Source: Prevotella sp. (GTDB lineage: Bacteria > Bacteroidota > Bacteroidia > Bacteroidales > Bacteroidaceae). From it: a stretch of DNA of 57,894 nt. Positions within the stretch are counted from its first letter, which is position 1, and each line of letters begins with the position of its first letter. The stretch covers positions 1 to 57,894 of the forward strand of contig JALFSW010000018.1 of assembly GCA_022779305.1 (NCBI GenBank). The letters run 5' to 3'. Positions 1-8,666 of the stretch are shown piece by piece. Below the pieces are notes generated by a model, which saw only the letters and a program-made list of their open reading frames with translations, had not been told where the DNA came from and did not search any database. Made by a program: the position numbers and the translations under genes.

Positions 1-65
1 AATACAGAAAATTTCTATAACTTTGTCCTTGGTAATCATCGCTTATATTGTTTGTAACTTGTTGA

Positions 66-1061
66 TTTTCACCTATAAAGATACAAAATATTAGTGAGAT
101 TACCAACTTTTACAAGGATTTTCTTATCCCGAACTCGCGTAAAGATATGCTCTATGAACCTCCTTATGCAGGAGTGCTGGGCGAAGGTGGCTACTCTTGG
201 CAAAATTGTATTGATATGGAGAATAAAGGCTTTGAAATGGCTATTGGTTGGCGCGACCGCCTTCATAACGGAATTAGCTACAATGTTGATCTCAATGGGT
301 CTTTCTATGCGAACAAGATTACATCATTGCCCGAAGCAATTTATTACACTTTCGGTGGAGGTATGCCAGGACAAAGTGTTGTCGGTCAGCCTTTTGGCTC
401 TTGGATGGGTTATAAAACCGATGGTGTGTTCCATACCCAACAAGAAGTAGATGATTATAAAAAGACTTATGCAGTGGAAATAGGTGCACCTGGTGTTGGG
501 CGTATTAAATACGTAGATGTCAATAATGACGGAAAAATCAATACATCCGACCAGACATGGCTTGGTAGTGATCGACCAAAATTCTCATGGGGGTTAAACC
601 TTGGGGCTGCATGGAAAGGATTTGATTTGAGTTTGTTCTTTAATGGTATGTTTCGGAAGGCTTGGAACAATTCTAAATACTATACAGACTTGTTCCAATG
701 TTGGAATGGTAACCACTCTACACGATTGCTTGATGCGATGAATGCATGGAAGAATTATGAAGAAACGGGCTATTATAATAGTGAAACGCCAGCCTTGACA
801 ACCATTGATAGCAACAATGAAGCACGTGGTTCTGAGTTCTATATTGAAAATGGTAATTTTTTGAAACTGAAAACAATGACCTTTGGTTATACACTGCCAA
901 ACCATCTTTTATCTAAGATGCGTTTAAGCAATGCACGTGTTTACTTCCAAATGCAAAATGTCTTCACAATTACGAAGTATACTGGTGCCGATCCTGAAGG
1001 TTTAGGCTATGCTTATCCTATGCCACGAACTTTTACATTCGGTTTAAATTTGGGTTTTTAA
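66..1061 (+). pseudogene. SusC/RagA-family TonB-dependent receptor, C-terminal fragment
   Basis: This frame encodes the last third of a SusC-type outer membrane receptor. It contains the conserved MENKGFEMAIGW segment, the DVNNDGKINTSDQTWLGSDRPK segment in shorter form as in SusC proteins, and ends in aromatic beta-strands with a terminal Phe (GLNLGF). SusC proteins are usually about 1000 residues, and about 330 are present here. The frame is closed by TGA at 63-65 with further stops at 33-35 and 18-20. Neither of the other two frames upstream looks like SusC, so the gene does not simply run off the left edge. Either the gene is broken or a rearrangement joint lies near 66-100. The first ATG is at 147, but a fragment without signal peptide and plug would not work as a receptor. 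It sits 40 bases before susD and would have been the import channel of this fructan locus. The family is sure; the pseudogene status is inferred. Confidence 0.75.
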
Positions 1062-1101
1062 TGATGTATAGCAACAATAAGATTTTTAAGATTAAAGCAA
1101 G

Positions 1102-2874
1102 ATGAAACTAAAAAATATAGCAACACTTTTTGCAGCTGGATTTTTGATGATGAGCTGTAGTGAAGATTCGTTTCTTGATAATAAGCCTCAAGGAGTGCTT
1201 ACAGATGATGTTATTCAACAAGGTAAACAGGTGGAGTTATTGACCAATGCTGCTTATGCTGCCCTCATGGGTCCCAACCCACAAGATTGGAGTGTTTGGA
1301 ATTATCCTGTTACGAATTGGAGCTATGGTTCAGTTCGTGCCGATGATGCCTATAAAGGTGGTGGCGGAACAGGAGATAATGGAGACATTCATCGTATGGA
1401 GGTTTCAGATGTTGATGCAACAAATGGCAATATAGATGGAAAGTGGTATCATCTTTACACCAGTGTGCAGCGTTGTAATTCTGCGCTTCGGATGCTGGAA
1501 AGCATTACCGATGCAGAACTTACAGACAGAAAAGTTCAAATTGCAGAAATGAAAGTATTGCGGGGACATTACTACTTTGAACTCAGCCGTCTTTTTAACC
1601 GTATTGTCTATTTCGATGAAAACTATACAGGCAACATTGGCAATCTCTCTAATGTGGAATTTTCACGTGATGAAATCCTTGAAAAGATTTCAAAAGATAT
1701 GGAAGAGGCAGCGAAAGTTTTGCCTGAGACGCAACCCCAAGTAGGTCGCATCAATCGGTATATGGCTACTGCCTATGTGGCTAAAGTAAATCTTTATCGT
1801 GCCTATAAACAAGATCCTGCAACTCATAAGATTACAAGCATCGAGCCTACCATTCTCCAAAAGGTGGTTAGCGCATGCGATGTGCTTATCAATAGTGGAA
1901 AGTATGCCCTTTTGGAAAACTTTCAAGATCTAGATAAAGTTTCTACGGGCGACAACAGCAAGGAAGCAGTCTTTCAGGTGCAATATTCAATGAATGATGG
2001 TAGTGGGTCGGCAGGACGTGTGAATTGGAGTAATCTCCTTAACGCACCACAAGGTCCTTATAGCGGTGATGGATTTTTCCTTCCTTCGCAAGACCTCATT
2101 GATGCTTATCAAACAGATGCAAATGGTTTGCCCGCTTTCAATACGTATTATCAACAACATTTTGATGTGTGGAATGCGGCTTTAGGAAAGACAGAAAACA
2201 CAACTCACAATGTTGATCCTCGTGTTGATTTCATTGTCGGGCGTCCAGGTATTACATGGAAAACGTATAAAAAATCACCTTTCCAAAACACATGGGTTCG
2301 CGACCAAGCTACTTATGGACAACATGCTTGTAAACGCTTCTTTGTTTCGCCTGAAAGTGATGAGATGTTCAAAGGGTGGCCATGGGGAGCAAGTGCACTC
2401 AATTGGAACATCATCAGTTATGGCGACATCCTCCTTTGGAAAGCAGAAGCATTGATAGAGATGAATCAAAATCTTGACCAAGCCAGACAATTGATCAATC
2501 AGGTGCGCAACCGTGCTGCAAACAATACCTATTGGGTGAAAGACTTCAATGCCCCTACAAAGTATGCTGCCAATTATAAAATATCGCTCTACCCAAGTGC
2601 TGGATGGACGCAAGATTATGCACGGGAAGCATTGCGCTTTGAAATGCGTTTGGAGAATGCAATGCGTGGCGAACGCTTTTTCGACCTTGTGCGTTGGGGC
2701 ATTGCGGCTAAAACGATGAATGCCTACTACGCTAGAGAGAAAGCAACACGCACCTACTATAGCAATGCGTCTTTCACGGCGAGCAAGCATGAATATTTCC
2801 CGATTACCATCACGCAGTATAATCTATCAAACGGATCTTATACGCAAAACCCTGGTTATGGGTCTTTTAAATAA
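1102..2874 (+). CDS. SusD/RagB-family outer membrane glycan-binding lipoprotein
   Basis: The 590-residue protein starts with a lipoprotein signal (MKLKNIATLFAAGFLMMSCS), with Cys at about residue 19 as the lipid-anchored residue. The rest reads as a SusD protein: TPR-like helices with SVQRCNSALRMLE and KVLRGHYYFELSRLF in the first half, and the typical C-terminal ALRFEMRLENAMRGERFFDLVRWG segment. SusD proteins form a lid over the SusC channel and bind the incoming oligosaccharide. The gene lies between the SusC fragment and a GH32 fructanase, so a fructan (levan or inulin) ligand is inferred from context. The gene is intact. With its SusC partner truncated in this window, its function would depend on another receptor or on a rearranged copy. 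Confidence 0.95.
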   Translation: MKLKNIATLFAAGFLMMSCSEDSFLDNKPQGVLTDDVIQQGKQVELLTNAAYAALMGPNPQDWSVWNYPVTNWSYGSVRADDAYKGGGGTGDNGDIHRMEVSDVDATNGNIDGKWYHLYTSVQRCNSALRMLESITDAELTDRKVQIAEMKVLRGHYYFELSRLFNRIVYFDENYTGNIGNLSNVEFSRDEILEKISKDMEEAAKVLPETQPQVGRINRYMATAYVAKVNLYRAYKQDPATHKITSIEPTILQKVVSACDVLINSGKYALLENFQDLDKVSTGDNSKEAVFQVQYSMNDGSGSAGRVNWSNLLNAPQGPYSGDGFFLPSQDLIDAYQTDANGLPAFNTYYQQHFDVWNAALGKTENTTHNVDPRVDFIVGRPGITWKTYKKSPFQNTWVRDQATYGQHACKRFFVSPESDEMFKGWPWGASALNWNIISYGDILLWKAEALIEMNQNLDQARQLINQVRNRAANNTYWVKDFNAPTKYAANYKISLYPSAGWTQDYAREALRFEMRLENAMRGERFFDLVRWGIAAKTMNAYYAREKATRTYYSNASFTASKHEYFPITITQYNLSNGSYTQNPGYGSFK

Positions 2875-2897
2875 TCCATTCATTCCACATAAAATTT

Positions 2898-4610
2898 ATG
2901 AAAAAGATAACTATTTTTATCGCAGGTTTGTTCTGCCACGCCATGCTTATTTTTGCACAAGTTGATGGTGTGCTGAATCCACAATATCTTAGTGACAATC
3001 ATGCTATTGTGCAGGTTGCTACTTCTCATCGTTACATTCTTCTGCCTGTAGAAGAAAAAGAAGAAGTTACTGAACTGCGCGTGCATCAGAACAACCATTG
3101 TGTGAAATCCATTCAGATAAAATTGGCGATAGGTAAGCCAGATTATTATGTGCCATTAGATTTGAATGAATTAGACAGGAGTCACCCTATTTTCTTTGAT
3201 ATTGTTTTCAGTGGCAATCGTCGCTCTTCAGGAAATATTGAATCCTTTGCTTGTTGGAAAACTATGAAAGTTTCTGACACATTTGATACGACAAACAGCG
3301 AACAATATCGCCCTCTTTATCATCACACTCCCACATGGGGGTGGATGAACGATCCAAATGGAATGTTCTTTAAAGATGGTGTTTGGCATTTATATTTCCA
3401 GTATAATCCTTATGGTTCATTGTGGGGCAATTTGACGTGGGGACATTCAACGAGCACGGATCTGGTTCATTGGACTTATGAAGGCGAAGCCATGAAGCCT
3501 GATGCGTGGGGAATGATCTTTAGTGGTTCTTCGATTGTAGACCATCAGAATGTGGCAGGCTATGGAAAGGATGCCATTATCGCATTCTACACAGCCGCTC
3601 GAGAAAATCAAACACAGTGTATGGCATATAGCACCGATGGCGGAAAAACATTTACAAAATCGCCAGCTAATCCAATTGTTACAGCTAAAGTTCCTGATTT
3701 TCGCGATCCGCATGTATTCTATGCGTCCGACTTTGAGAAATATTATATGATTCTTGCAGCTGGACAGCAAATGAATATCTATTCTTCCGATAATTTGAAA
3801 GATTGGGTGTTTGAGAGTGCTTTTGGTGAAAGCTATGGTTGTCATGATGGTGTTTGGGAGTGTCCAGACTTGATGAAAATGAAAAATGGTAAGTGGGTTT
3901 TGCTTTGCAACATCAATCCTGGTGGTCCTTTTGGAGGAAGTGCAACACAGTATTTTGTGGGTACTTTCGATGGACATAAGTTTACTTGTGAAAGCAAGCC
4001 TTCTGTAACCAAATGGATGGATTACGGAAAAGACCATTATGCAACGGTTACTTTCGACAATGCTCCAAATGGGCGACATGTTGCCATAGCTTGGATGAGT
4101 AATTGGGAATATGCTACGCTTGTTCCTACAATGCAATTCCGTTCTGCTAATTCTATTCCTCGCGATCTTGAATTGTTTGAAGATGGAGACGAAACCTATC
4201 TTAGCGTGGTTCCTTCTCCAGAGATGCTTGCTGTGCGTGGAAAGCGTCTTAAACGTCCTACGGAGGCTTGTGAAATAGTTGTACGCAATTTGTCAGATGA
4301 TGCTATGATTACCTTGCGCAACTCAAAAGGCGAACAAGTAATGATGAAGTATGATGCTGAAAAACAAACCTTTGCGATGGATCGTACAAAGAGTGGTCTT
4401 GTGGACTTCTCGGAAGCCTTTGCTACCGTAACCATAGCACCCACACGTGGAAAGCTATCATCTCTCCGAATCTTCGTAGATCGCTCAAGTATTGAGGCAT
4501 TTGATGTTGATGGAAAAATGGCTATGACCAATCTTGTTTTCCCTTCAGAACCCTATAACGAGTTGATCGTAAAAGGTGGGAAAGCAACAATTTATGAAAT
4601 AAGGCATTAA
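2898..4610 (+). CDS. Secreted glycoside hydrolase family 32 (levanase/fructanase type)
   Basis: A 570-residue enzyme that hydrolyses beta-fructosyl bonds. It starts with a Sec signal peptide (about residues 1-20). A region of roughly 110 residues precedes the GH32 five-bladed propeller, which begins near residue 140. All three GH32 catalytic motifs are visible: WMNDPNG (nucleophile Asp152), FRDP (Asp270, transition-state stabiliser) and WECPDL (acid/base Glu321). The C-terminal beta-sandwich with the RIFVDRSSIEAFDVDG segment is present. It follows susD by 23 bases, so it is probably co-transcribed, and a strong hairpin terminator ends the unit. Whether it prefers levan, inulin or sucrose cannot be read from the motifs. 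Confidence 0.95.
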   Translation: MKKITIFIAGLFCHAMLIFAQVDGVLNPQYLSDNHAIVQVATSHRYILLPVEEKEEVTELRVHQNNHCVKSIQIKLAIGKPDYYVPLDLNELDRSHPIFFDIVFSGNRRSSGNIESFACWKTMKVSDTFDTTNSEQYRPLYHHTPTWGWMNDPNGMFFKDGVWHLYFQYNPYGSLWGNLTWGHSTSTDLVHWTYEGEAMKPDAWGMIFSGSSIVDHQNVAGYGKDAIIAFYTAARENQTQCMAYSTDGGKTFTKSPANPIVTAKVPDFRDPHVFYASDFEKYYMILAAGQQMNIYSSDNLKDWVFESAFGESYGCHDGVWECPDLMKMKNGKWVLLCNINPGGPFGGSATQYFVGTFDGHKFTCESKPSVTKWMDYGKDHYATVTFDNAPNGRHVAIAWMSNWEYATLVPTMQFRSANSIPRDLELFEDGDETYLSVVPSPEMLAVRGKRLKRPTEACEIVVRNLSDDAMITLRNSKGEQVMMKYDAEKQTFAMDRTKSGLVDFSEAFATVTIAPTRGKLSSLRIFVDRSSIEAFDVDGKMAMTNLVFPSEPYNELIVKGGKATIYEIRH

Positions 4611-4630
4611 TCTTACGCTTTTTTCTCTCT

Positions 4631-4698
4631 AAAGCACAATAGCAAACAAGAAAAATCTACCTGCTTCAGATTCATTCTTGTTGCTATTGTGCTTTTAT
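4631..4698 (+). terminator. Intrinsic terminator after the GH32 gene
   Basis: A long inverted repeat begins AAAGCACAATAGCAA and returns as TTGCTATTGTGCTTTT, about 20 paired bases with one bulge. It is followed by a T-rich stretch and lies 20 bases after the fructanase stop codon. Confidence 0.85.
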
Positions 4699-4782
4699 TA
4701 TACAAATTCTTTTAAGTTCTTGAATATAAGTCACTTATGATTTATTTAAAAACTAAATTTCAAGCGTTTTTTAGTTGCCATG

Positions 4783-4856
4783 CAAGTGAGCCTTAGTTGT
4801 GCTGTAACTGAGGTACACTTAGTGCGCAGCTGAGGCTCATTTGAAAAGCAAGTATA
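4783..4856. repeat. Dispersed intergenic repeat, copy A (three TGAG..AGTTG-like units)
   Basis: This 74-bp stretch matches 25891-25964 in the same orientation and at equal length, about three quarters identical by hand count. It starts AAGTGAGCCTTAGTTG and ends CAAGTATA. Inside, a unit of about 21 bases of the form TGAGnnTnAGTTG is repeated three times with drift. It lies between the GH32 terminator and the promoter of the hybrid regulator. The rest of the 370-base gap shows nothing else. Confidence 0.6.
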
Positions 4857-4917
4857 AGATACTTATGGAAAGACTGAATTCTATTGTATGTGGATAATGG
4901 AGTCAAAAATGAGATTA

Positions 4918-4951
4918 GTTTTGTTGTTTCATTATTTTTGTCTATATTTGC
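4918..4951 (+). promoter_or_regulatory. Bacteroidota-type promoter for the hybrid regulator
   Basis: The -7 box TATATTTGC is at 4943-4951, with a TTTG -33 box about 20 bases upstream. It gives a leader of about 25 bases before the ATG at 4981. Confidence 0.75.
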
Positions 4952-4980
4952 ACAACTAAAATTCTATATGGTGCAAGCGC

Positions 4981-7185
4981 ATGAGAGTATTCATCCGACG
5001 TTGTCTATTTTTTGTTATGCTTTTGTTATCAGCTTTTCAAATGAGCTGTACGGATGCTGATAACTACCAATGGCGCATTGGTGTTTCGCAATGTGTGGGA
5101 GGAAAATGGCGAGAAAAAGTCAATCAGGAAATGTTTGCTGCCCAACATTTGTTTAAGAATGAAGTTAAGGTAGACATTGTTTCTGCCGATAATAATTCGT
5201 TACGGCAAGTGAAGCAAATTGATAGTTTAGTGGCTTCTGGAGTTGATTTGCTGGTAATTGCACCGAATACTTATGATGAGATTTCTCCAGCTATTGAGCG
5301 TGCGCTTAAGGCCGGCATACCTGTGATTCTCTTTGATAGGAAAGCTGATGGTGGAAATTACACTGCTTATATTGGTGGTGATAATACAGAGGCGGGAAAA
5401 GCAATGGCGCATTATGCCGTTTCGCTGCTTCATGAGCGGGCGTATGATCATCGTCCTCGCATATTGGAGATAACAGGTGGGAAAGTTTCTTCGCCTGCGC
5501 GTGATCGGCATGCGGGTTTCTTTAATGTTATGCAACAAAACAAAGCCATTGATTACGCTTTTATTGACACCGACTGGTCTTCCGGAGCTGTCTATGCTAC
5601 AATGAAGCAATGGCTGAAAACCCATCCTGTTCCCGATATAGTTTTCTGTCATAGCGATCTTGCTGCTTTTCATGCTCGGCGTGCAGCCGAAGAGCTTCAT
5701 ATGGAAAGAAGCATTCGTTTTCTTGGGATTGATGGACTTTCAGATCCAGGGGAGGGTATAGATGCCGTGAAAAGAGGTTTGTTGGCAGGTACTTATATTT
5801 ATCCTACGCATGGGGCGCAAATCATACGCCTTGCACTTGATATTCTGCAAAAGAAGCCTTTTCAGCGAACAACGATTATGAAGAGCGTAATTGTTACTCC
5901 CGATAATGCTCCAATACTGATGCAAAGTAGTATGGAACTGCAGAGACAAACCACCGACTTGCTCACTTTGCAAGAAAAATTAGAGAGCTATTCTATTTTG
6001 TATCACAACCAAAAGCAAGTGAGTTTTATCGCCTTTGCTGCCGTTTTTTTGCTTGTCGTAGCACTTGTTTTAATTTGGCGAGCCGTTATTCAGTTGAGGA
6101 AGACTGGACGAAAAATGAAACAACTTAATCAAGAACAAACACATTTTTACACCAATGCACGCCATCAGTTACGCACACCCCTCACGCTCATAGAAGGACC
6201 GTTGAAAAAACTTGCCAAAAGTGAGGCTGTGAAAGGAGACGTGCGTCAGCTTATAGAGATTTTGCAGCGCAATGTGGAGCAATTGAGTCGTATCGTCTAT
6301 GATGTGCTGAATTTTCAGAAAGAAACACTTTCGCTTGTAGACGATAATTCTTCATCAGATTCCTTGGCTTATGAGATAATGACTGCGTCTGTTCAGCGAG
6401 GTAGAGTAGGCTTGCTAAAAAGGAATGAGGAAGGACTTCTTTCGCTACTTATAGTAGATGATAACGATGACATGCGTCGGTATCTTTGCACGCTTCTTAG
6501 TGATCAGTATTACATTATTGAGGCTTCGGATGGTGAGAGTGGTTTGCGCTTGGCAAAGGAGAGTGTTCCTAACTTGATAGTTTCAGATGTGATGATGCCT
6601 ATAATGGATGGTTTAGAGTTTTGCCAGAAAATTAAAGAAAATGAAGTAACGAGCCATATTCCTGTCATTCTTTTGACAGCGAGGAGCACGGAGGAACAAC
6701 AAATGGAGGGGATAGAATCTGGAGCTGATGCTTATATGGTTAAACCATTCAATGCAGAGATGCTTTTGCTTCAGATTGAAAATCTTCTTGCGTCAAGACG
6801 AAAATTGCGTTTGTTTTTCAATGGACAAACAGCGAAAGAAGACTTGAATGAAGATGTGTTGAAACCAAATGATAGGAAGTTTATCGACACGCTAAAACTC
6901 ACGATAAAGAAACGAATGAGCGATAGCAGTCTGAAAATGGACGAATTGGGGGCAGAGTTAGGAATGAGTCGTGTTCAACTCTATCGAAAAGTAAAGGCGC
7001 TCACAGGACTTTCGCCCGTGGAATTGTTACGAGAGATGAGGTTAGAGCGAGCTTATAAACTTTTAGAAACCACAGAACGCTCGGTGTCGCAAGTGGGCTA
7101 TGACGTGGGATTTGGTTCGCCTAGCTATTTTTCATCATGCTTTAAAAAACAATTTGGTATCTATCCCACAGAAATGAGACGTTGA
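4981..7185 (+). CDS. Hybrid two-component regulator lacking HATPase (sugar-binding sensor, HisKA, receiver, AraC HTH)
   Basis: The 734-residue protein has an N-terminal signal/anchor with MSC near residue 23, then a periplasmic sugar-binding domain of the LacI/RbsB fold (about 30-310: WRIGVSQ, DLLVIAPNTYDE, IPVILFDRKADG). One transmembrane helix is at about 347-369. A HisKA helix pair carries the phospho-acceptor His395 in ARHQLRTPLTL. A receiver is at about 488-600 with Asp536 in VSDVMMP and Lys in VKPF. A C-terminal AraC-type HTH covers about 640-734. Family members are usually about 900 residues with a HATPase_c domain between HisKA and receiver. Here only about 40 residues separate them, and no N, G1 or G2 box is visible. 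The Bacteroides homologue BT1754 senses fructose and controls a fructan locus, so regulation of the adjacent susD-GH32 genes is inferred. Confidence 0.9.
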   Translation: MRVFIRRCLFFVMLLLSAFQMSCTDADNYQWRIGVSQCVGGKWREKVNQEMFAAQHLFKNEVKVDIVSADNNSLRQVKQIDSLVASGVDLLVIAPNTYDEISPAIERALKAGIPVILFDRKADGGNYTAYIGGDNTEAGKAMAHYAVSLLHERAYDHRPRILEITGGKVSSPARDRHAGFFNVMQQNKAIDYAFIDTDWSSGAVYATMKQWLKTHPVPDIVFCHSDLAAFHARRAAEELHMERSIRFLGIDGLSDPGEGIDAVKRGLLAGTYIYPTHGAQIIRLALDILQKKPFQRTTIMKSVIVTPDNAPILMQSSMELQRQTTDLLTLQEKLESYSILYHNQKQVSFIAFAAVFLLVVALVLIWRAVIQLRKTGRKMKQLNQEQTHFYTNARHQLRTPLTLIEGPLKKLAKSEAVKGDVRQLIEILQRNVEQLSRIVYDVLNFQKETLSLVDDNSSSDSLAYEIMTASVQRGRVGLLKRNEEGLLSLLIVDDNDDMRRYLCTLLSDQYYIIEASDGESGLRLAKESVPNLIVSDVMMPIMDGLEFCQKIKENEVTSHIPVILLTARSTEEQQMEGIESGADAYMVKPFNAEMLLLQIENLLASRRKLRLFFNGQTAKEDLNEDVLKPNDRKFIDTLKLTIKKRMSDSSLKMDELGAELGMSRVQLYRKVKALTGLSPVELLREMRLERAYKLLETTERSVSQVGYDVGFGSPSYFSSCFKKQFGIYPTEMRR

Positions 7186-7201
7186 TGGAAAGTGAAAGTA
7201 T

Positions 7202-7326
7202 GAAAAATCCGTTCAATTTCATTTAGTCGTTCTTTCAGCATGGCAATGTAAAATTGCGTTCTGCATTTTTCCACCAGCTCATTTGGCTTAACAGAAACTT
7301 TCTAAAATTTCAAGAACGGATTTTTC
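7202..7326. repeat. 125-bp element bounded by perfect 13-bp inverted repeats
   Basis: GAAAAATCCGTTC (7202-7214) returns exactly as GAACGGATTTTTC (7314-7326). A small inner hairpin (GCAAT/ATTGC) lies between. The element fills the gap between two convergent genes, so it could be a large bidirectional terminator or a miniature inverted-repeat element. Confidence 0.5.
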
Positions 7327-7363
7327 TGTATAAACTATCAGTTTCTAAAGAATGGTAAGACTT

Positions 7364-8401
7364 TTACATTATGCCATCTGCGCGCAGTTTTTCTTGCCAT
7401 TTCCAGGCTGTTCGCAACACTTCTTCTAATGGTGTGTCGGCTCTCCAGCCCAACACTTTGTTGGCTTTCGTACAATCGCCCCATATTTTTTCTATGTCGC
7501 CTTCACGTCGTGGTCCAAACTTCCAATTGAGTTTCACACCCGTAGCACGTTCAAATGTGTTGACAATCTCAAGTGTAGAGTTTCCTTGACCTGTTCCTAT
7601 GTTGAAGTATTCGATAGCGTCTGCATTTGCTTCAAGTACGCGTGTCATAGCTGCCACGTGGGCTTTGGCAAGATCAACTACATAGATGTAATCTCGAATA
7701 CAGCTGCCATCTTCTGTGTTGTAATCGTTTCCAAAGATGGTTAGTTGTTCGCGAATGCCCATTGCGGTTTGTGTTACGAAAGGAATGAGGTTATTGGGTA
7801 CGCCATTGGGGAGTTCTCCAATGTGTGCACTTGGATGTGCACCGATGGGATTGAAATAGCGTAAAACGATGCTTTTGATGTTTACACCGCTGTGGATATA
7901 GTCGTAGATAATTTGTTCGTTGATTTCTTTAGTGTTTCCGTAAGGCGAAGTTGCTTTTTGGTGAGGTGCATCTTCGGTTACAGGAAGATTTTCGGGTTTG
8001 GGTTGTCCGTAAACCGTGCAAGAGCTTGAGAAAATAATCCCTTTCACACCATATTTAGGCATGAGTTCAAGGAGGTTGATGAGCGAAACAACGTTGTTTC
8101 GGTAATACATAAGTGGTTTTTCTACGCTTTCTCCAACAGCCTTAGAGGCGGCGAAGTGAATGATGCCCTCAATGTTCGGATATTTTTGGAAAACAGCCTC
8201 TGTGGCTTCCTTGTTCTCAAGGTCTACTTTTTCAAAGGCAGGGCGTATGCCTGTTATTTTTTCAATGCCGTCGAGTACCTCTATTTTTGAGTTTGAAAGA
8301 TTATCTACAATTACTACATTGTAGCCCGCTTCTTGCAGTTCAACGGTTGTGTGTGAGCCTATGAAGCCAGTTCCACCTGTAACTAAAATCGTTTGTTTCA
8401 T
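7364..8401 (-). CDS. galE: UDP-glucose 4-epimerase
   Basis: A 345-residue short-chain dehydrogenase/reductase that interconverts UDP-glucose and UDP-galactose with bound NAD+. The N-terminal Rossmann motif GGTGFIGSH (residues 9-17) binds NAD. The catalytic Ser/Thr lies in SSSCTVYG (about 126-129) and the Tyr154-x-x-x-Lys158 pair in YGNTK. Full length matches the family. The C-terminal GRREGDIEKIWGD segment is the usual substrate-binding part of GalE. It is transcribed alone on the minus strand and converges with the hybrid regulator. Confidence 0.96.
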   Translation of the reverse strand: MKQTILVTGGTGFIGSHTTVELQEAGYNVVIVDNLSNSKIEVLDGIEKITGIRPAFEKVDLENKEATEAVFQKYPNIEGIIHFAASKAVGESVEKPLMYYRNNVVSLINLLELMPKYGVKGIIFSSSCTVYGQPKPENLPVTEDAPHQKATSPYGNTKEINEQIIYDYIHSGVNIKSIVLRYFNPIGAHPSAHIGELPNGVPNNLIPFVTQTAMGIREQLTIFGNDYNTEDGSCIRDYIYVVDLAKAHVAAMTRVLEANADAIEYFNIGTGQGNSTLEIVNTFERATGVKLNWKFGPRREGDIEKIWGDCTKANKVLGWRADTPLEEVLRTAWKWQEKLRADGIM

Positions 8402-8480
8402 CTCGTTTCTTTAAATTTATTGTCGGTTGTTATTCTGTCGATGAAGGTAAATTGTGAAGTGTTTACTGATAGTGTAATTC

Positions 8481-8523
8481 GCAAATATACCTTTTTCTTC
8501 TTCGCTTATGGTCTGCAAATATA
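8481..8523 (-). promoter_or_regulatory. Two tandem -7 boxes upstream of galE
   Basis: On the minus strand, TATATTTGC occurs twice, at 8515-8523 and 8481-8489. The nearer one gives a leader of about 75 bases before the galE start codon. Spacing to a -33 TTTG was not clear for either. Confidence 0.55.
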
Positions 8524-8653
8524 CATAAAATTTGTTGATTACAGATAGATAATGCGTAAAATGATATTTCACCTTTATAAATATGAGGCAATATCTATAT
8601 CGAATCTGTCATAGGAAGTGAATGCAAAATTTGGATTTCTCCTTCTTTTAATG

Positions 8654-8662
8654 TACCTTTGC
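8654..8662 (+). promoter_or_regulatory. mtaB promoter -7 box, start codon almost at the transcription start
   Basis: TACCTTTGC ends only four bases before the ATG at 8667. With the usual Bacteroidota spacing, transcription would begin at or just before the start codon, so the message would be leaderless. Confidence 0.6.
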
Positions 8663-8666
8663 AAAT

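Noticed and set aside
2275..2790. Long minus-strand frame (171 codons) inside the susD gene
   Set aside because: It lies fully antisense to a well-matched SusD protein, has no ribosome site or known motif, and reads as a shadow frame. Similar antisense frames at 3447-4136, 13208-13828, 22816-23289 and 42060-42731 were dropped for the same reason.
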